A stretch of DNA of 64,000 nucleotides. It comes from JACVRW01 sp963827065 (lineage in GTDB: Bacteria; Actinomycetota; Thermoleophilia; Solirubrobacterales; Thermoleophilaceae). Below, piece by piece: positions 61,242 to 64,000 of the stretch (position 1 is the stretch's first letter; each line of letters starts with the position of its first letter). A program made the translations under genes and the position numbers. Location of the stretch: assembly GCA_963827065.1 (NCBI GenBank), contig CAWGZM010000006.1, positions 186,001-250,000 on the forward strand, written 5' to 3'. The notes beneath the pieces are model-generated. The model had not been told where the DNA came from and did no database searches. It saw only the letters and a program-made list of their open reading frames with translations.

Positions 61242-61603
61242 TGTGCGTGCTCCAGGTCGCGGCGCAGGGACACCGCCTCGCGCAGGTACACGTGCTGGGC
61301 GTCCGTGTCGGGGTCCGCATAGCAGTGAAGCAGGAGCCGGATCACGCGCGGGAGCGAGCCCGGCACGCTGATCTCACGCGCGCACAGGAGCGGCACCGAG
61401 CTGAGTCCGAGCCGGCGCGCCGCGACGGCGGGGAACTCGGCGTCGAGGTCGTCCGTGCAGGTGAAGATGCAGCTCACCATCTCCTCGATCCTGAGCGCGT
61501 TGCGCTCCATCACCTCGTGGACCAGCTCCTCGGTGGCCGCCAGGATGGCGTCGGCGTCGTTCTCCGCCACCGTGATGGCCCCTCTCAGCGCTCTCAGCCT
61601 CAT
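61238..61603 (-). CDS. aroH: Chorismate mutase, AroH class
   Basis: A 121-residue enzyme turning chorismate into prephenate, the substrate of TyrA. The opening RALRGAITVAEND (with active-site R7), then FTCTDDLDAEFPAVAARRLG and VYLREAVSLR, fit the monofunctional Bacillus AroH fold (trimeric). It lies 24 nt after the pseudouridine synthase gene and overlaps hisC. Confidence 0.92.
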   Translation of the reverse strand: MRLRALRGAITVAENDADAILAATEELVHEVMERNALRIEEMVSCIFTCTDDLDAEFPAVAARRLGLSSVPLLCAREISVPGSLPRVIRLLLHCYADPDTDAQHVYLREAVSLRRDLEHAQ

Positions 61604-61627
61604 GCGGCCGGTGATTCTGGCAGGCAG

Positions 61628-62359
61628 CTAGCGCCGCGCCCTTCGCGGGGGCCGAGCGGCCCGTGGTTCCGTGGCCCGCCGCAGGCGCTCCACCTCCGCC
61701 GCGCTGAGCCGCCGGCTCCGTCCCGGCTCGAGGCCGCGCAGCCCGAGCGGACCGAAGGCCACCCGCTCGAGCTCGATCACGCGATGGCCGACCGCCTCGA
61801 CCATGCGCCGCACCTGTCGCTTGCGGCCCTCGCGGATGCCGATCTCGAGCACGCCCGGCCGCGGCTGGCGGACGCGCGCGGGCGTCGTCACGCCGTCATC
61901 GAGCTTCACGCCCCGGCGGAGCGCGTCCAGGGCCTGGGGCGCAACGCGCGCCGGCTGCACGCGTGCGCGGTACACCTTCTCGACGCCGTAGCGGGGATGT
62001 GTGAGGCGCTCGGCCAGCTCACCGTCGTTCGTCAGGAGGATCAGGCCGGTGCTGTCGGCGTCGAGGCGGCCGACCGGGTACAGGCGCCGCGACGAGCGAA
62101 CCAGCTCGACGACGGTGGGCCGGCCGTGCGTGTCCTGCGCCGTGGAGACGACGCCGGCCGGCTTGTTGAGGGCGTGCACCTCGTGCGGCTCGGGCCGCAC
62201 CTCCGTCCCGTCGACCGCGACGCCGCTCGTCTCGTCGACGTCGCGCGCCGGATCGCGCACCAGCTCGCCCGCGATGGTCACACGGCCGGCCGCGATCAGG
62301 CCCTCGGCGGCGCGCCGTGAGGCGACTCCGGCGTGAGCGAGGTACTTGGCGAGTCGCAC
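61628..62359 (-). CDS. Pseudouridine synthase, RsuA/RluB/E/F family
   Basis: A 243-residue RNA-modifying enzyme. An S4 RNA-binding domain opens it (RLAKYLAHAGVASRRAAEGLI, abbreviated here to its key features: Ala-Ser-Arg-Arg at 13-16). The catalytic domain has LNKPAGVVST, VGRLDADSTGL with catalytic D100, and GRKRQVRRM. A basic tail (RAARPPRRARR) follows. Members modify 16S or 23S rRNA; RluB-type is the likelier in actinobacteria. GTG start supported by TACGCT 6 nt upstream. Confidence 0.9.
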   Translation of the reverse strand: MRLAKYLAHAGVASRRAAEGLIAAGRVTIAGELVRDPARDVDETSGVAVDGTEVRPEPHEVHALNKPAGVVSTAQDTHGRPTVVELVRSSRRLYPVGRLDADSTGLILLTNDGELAERLTHPRYGVEKVYRARVQPARVAPQALDALRRGVKLDDGVTTPARVRQPRPGVLEIGIREGRKRQVRRMVEAVGHRVIELERVAFGPLGLRGLEPGRSRRLSAAEVERLRRATEPRAARPPRRARR

Positions 62360-62365
62360 GCCAAG

Positions 62366-62371
62366 AGCGTA
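62366..62371 (-). promoter_or_regulatory. -10 box TACGCT, leaderless-type promoter
   Basis: On the minus strand TACGCT ends 6 nt before the GTG at 62359, inside the 21-nt gap after the GGDEF gene. It would drive the pseudouridine synthase-aroH-hisC operon. Confidence 0.55.
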
Positions 62372-62380
62372 CGACCTGGG

Positions 62381-63334
62381 TCAGGCCGCGCCGCTCGCCT
62401 CCGTCGCGCCCGGGGCGAGGCCGTCGCCACCGCGCACCTTCGAGCGGTACATGGACGCGTCGGCGAGGCTGAGCGCGTCGTCGACGCTGCGGACGCGGGC
62501 GCTCAGCTCCCCGACGCCGACGCTGATCGTGACCGGGCCGTCGGGCGATCGCACCCCGGTGCGCACGCCGGCGGCGAGGTCCTCACCGACGGTGACGGCG
62601 TCGATAGCGGACGCGTGCGGCAGCAGCACCGCGAACTCGTCGCCCCCGAAGCGCGCGACGACGTCACTCTGGCGCAGCCGCTGGCGCAGCACGTCCGCCA
62701 CGGCGATCAGTACCGCGTCGCCGGCACGGTGGCCGCCGCTGTCGTTGATGGCCTTCAGCTCGTCGACGTCGATCAGGAGAATCGCACCCTCCATCCCGTA
62801 GCGGCGCGAGTGCGAGACGTGCCGCTCGAGCTCCTCCTCGAAGCGACGCCGGTTGAAGAGGCCGGTGAGGCCGTCGTGATCGGCCAGATGGCGCAGCCGC
62901 TGCTCCATCTGCCGCCGCTGGGTGACGTCGGTGACCTGCCAGAGGAGATAGGTGGGGCCGTCGCTCTCCTCAAGCACCGTGGTCGCCTGGACCTCGACCC
63001 ACACAGTCGAGCCGTCCGGCCGCAGCCAGCGTCGCTCCACGTGCGCGCCCGAGTCGCCGTTGCGGAATCTGTAGAGCGAGCGCTCGTCGAGCGGGCGGTC
63101 GTCCGGGTGGGTGATCTCGACGAGCGTCGTCGCGACCAGCTCCTCCTCGGTCCTGTCCGCGATCCGGCAGAGGGCGGCGTTGACGCGCAGGAAGCGGCCA
63201 TCGAGCGTCGCGAGCGCCATGCCCGTGCCCGCGGTCTCGAAGACCGCCCGGAAGATTTCTGGGTCGTCGAATTGCCGCACCGAGGTACCCCGTCCAACAA
63301 GTGTCGGCACGGGCGGGGCAACATTTGAGAGCAC
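62381..63334 (-). CDS. PAS-GGDEF diguanylate cyclase
   Basis: A protein of about 317 residues from the GTG at 63334 (342 from an ATG at 63409, which would overlap the divergent peptidase gene). A PAS domain (FRAVFETAGTGMALATLDG to LLWQVTDVTQRR) precedes a GGDEF domain with active-site RFGGDEF. An inhibitory-site RxxD (RQSD) lies five residues before it, so c-di-GMP synthesis with product inhibition is expected. No membrane helix, so it is a cytoplasmic sensor. The ligand of the PAS is unknown. Confidence 0.85.
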   Translation of the reverse strand: MLSNVAPPVPTLVGRGTSVRQFDDPEIFRAVFETAGTGMALATLDGRFLRVNAALCRIADRTEEELVATTLVEITHPDDRPLDERSLYRFRNGDSGAHVERRWLRPDGSTVWVEVQATTVLEESDGPTYLLWQVTDVTQRRQMEQRLRHLADHDGLTGLFNRRRFEEELERHVSHSRRYGMEGAILLIDVDELKAINDSGGHRAGDAVLIAVADVLRQRLRQSDVVARFGGDEFAVLLPHASAIDAVTVGEDLAAGVRTGVRSPDGPVTISVGVGELSARVRSVDDALSLADASMYRSKVRGGDGLAPGATEASGAA

Positions 63335-63338
63335 GGCG

Positions 63339-63344
63339 TAGGGT
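63339..63344 (+). promoter_or_regulatory. -10 box TAGGGT, leaderless-type promoter
   Basis: TAGGGT ends 8 nt before the ATG at 63353, in the short divergent gap with the GGDEF gene. Confidence 0.55.
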
Positions 63345-63352
63345 CCGGGCAC

Positions 63353-64000
63353 ATGGCGCCGCACGTATTGATCCACGGGGACACTCACCGCTCGGCCGCT
63401 CTTAGGCACGAGCTGCCGCTCGGAATCCTCGATCCGGTCGACTACTTCGAGGTTGATGGGCGCCGCGTGGTCGTGCTCCCGGCGCAGGAGGTATCACGGG
63501 TGCAGGAGGCGGCTCCGGGGGTCGAGATCGTCGACCCGTACGAGCTGGGGCTCGACGACCTGATCGGCGCCGGAATGCGCTGGCACGAGCTCGAGCTCGA
63601 GCTGTGCGCCCGCGCCGCCGCCAGGCTCGGCGTACGCCGCCTCGTGGTCCCGCTCGAGCTGTCCGTCGGCGTGGCCGACCGCCTGCGCGCCGATGGCCTC
63701 GAGGTCGTGCCGGACGAGCAGGAGTTCATTCGCCGGCGACGCTCCAAGACGCCGGCCGAGATCGAGGGCGTCCGGCGCGCGCAGGCTGCCGCCGACGCCG
63801 GCATGGCAGCTGCGGCCGCGCTGCTGCGCACGGCGGACGCGCGCGACGGCACGCTTCTACGCGAGGGCCGGCCGCTCACCGCGGAGGCCGTGCGCACGCG
63901 CATCCGCGACGTTTGCGCGGAACTGGGCGCCCCGGCGCCGGAGGACATCATCGTGGCGGCGGGGCCCGCGGGCGCCTCGGGCCACGAGGAGGGCAGCGGT
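63353..64000 (+). CDS. M24-family Xaa-Pro aminopeptidase, 3'-truncated by the window
   Basis: An open frame of 216 codons that runs to the window edge. The first part (about 1-125) is a creatinase N-terminal domain-like region ending in RRRRSKTPAEIEGVRRAQ, the usual entry to the M24 pita-bread domain. The last visible residues, AAGPAGASGHEEGSG, match the substrate-binding region before the first metal ligand. The metal-binding residues lie beyond the edge. The start is supported by the TAGGGT box. Confidence 0.8.
   Translation, partial: MAPHVLIHGDTHRSAALRHELPLGILDPVDYFEVDGRRVVVLPAQEVSRVQEAAPGVEIVDPYELGLDDLIGAGMRWHELELELCARAAARLGVRRLVVPLELSVGVADRLRADGLEVVPDEQEFIRRRRSKTPAEIEGVRRAQAAADAGMAAAAALLRTADARDGTLLREGRPLTAEAVRTRIRDVCAELGAPAPEDIIVAAGPAGASGHEEGSG

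Overview
The window is about 64 kb of very GC-rich DNA with dense, mostly short-gapped protein genes, strong G/C preference at third codon positions and frequent GTG starts. F420-type enzymes (an LLM-family oxidoreductase and an F420/NADP-type oxidoreductase), an Rv1264-like adenylate cyclase and the housekeeping gene orders point to an actinomycetote. The deep class Thermoleophilia (Gaiellales or Solirubrobacterales) is my best guess, by inference and without any database search. No rRNA, tRNA, CRISPR array, transposase or prophage was seen, and no gene-free stretch exceeds 300 bases.

Region 1 (1-21.2 kb) looks like a cell-surface glycan assembly locus. It holds several polytopic GT-C or GT-C-like transferases, a UDP-galactopyranose-mutase-like flavoprotein, a GT2 lipid-linked sugar transferase, two SAM methyltransferases, a Wzx-like flippase, an AglD/MprF-like membrane protein, two alkaline-phosphatase-superfamily ('sulfatase-like') proteins, a secreted GH2 glycosidase, and a NoeA-like methyltransferase beside a tiny membrane protein that begins YLDPGSGS. 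Region 2 (21.2-26.9 kb) has a Bcp peroxiredoxin, a hot-dog-like protein, an orphan molybdopterin oxidoreductase, a secreted protein with a calcium-binding-like stretch, a zinc ribbon and fmt. A perfect 27-bp palindrome separates two of these genes.

Region 3 (26.9-35.3 kb) is a lactate/glycolate oxidation island: lutA and a fused lutB-lutC on the minus strand, divergent from lctP-glcD-glcE-glcF. Malate synthase lies 5 kb further on (40.5 kb) and could consume the glyoxylate made by GlcDEF. Region 4 (35.3-45.3 kb) holds F420-type redox enzymes, a serine hydrolase, a DHFR-family protein, EttA, AceB and a kinase-aldolase-dehydrogenase operon resembling part of an inositol/sugar-acid pathway. Region 5 (45.3-52.1 kb) has def, priA, an Rv1264-like cyclase, a TetR regulator, metK and a secreted protein.

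Region 6 (52.2-62.4 kb, all minus strand) is a core biosynthesis block: aroF-tyrA-aroA-TudS/YbgA-cmk-der-HAD, then rsuA-type pseudouridine synthase-aroH-hisC-membrane protein. Many junctions overlap by 1-4 nt, which suggests translational coupling. The window ends with a PAS-GGDEF diguanylate cyclase divergent from a truncated M24 peptidase.

The strongest signal not explained by the genes is regulatory. Most genes that head a transcription unit have a TANNNT box ending 6-9 nt before the start codon and no Shine-Dalgarno sequence, which is the layout of leaderless mRNAs. In one 24-bp divergent gap (36107-36130) two such boxes overlap. An orphan promoter with an operator-like palindrome and a hairpin lies between the convergent tetR and metK genes.
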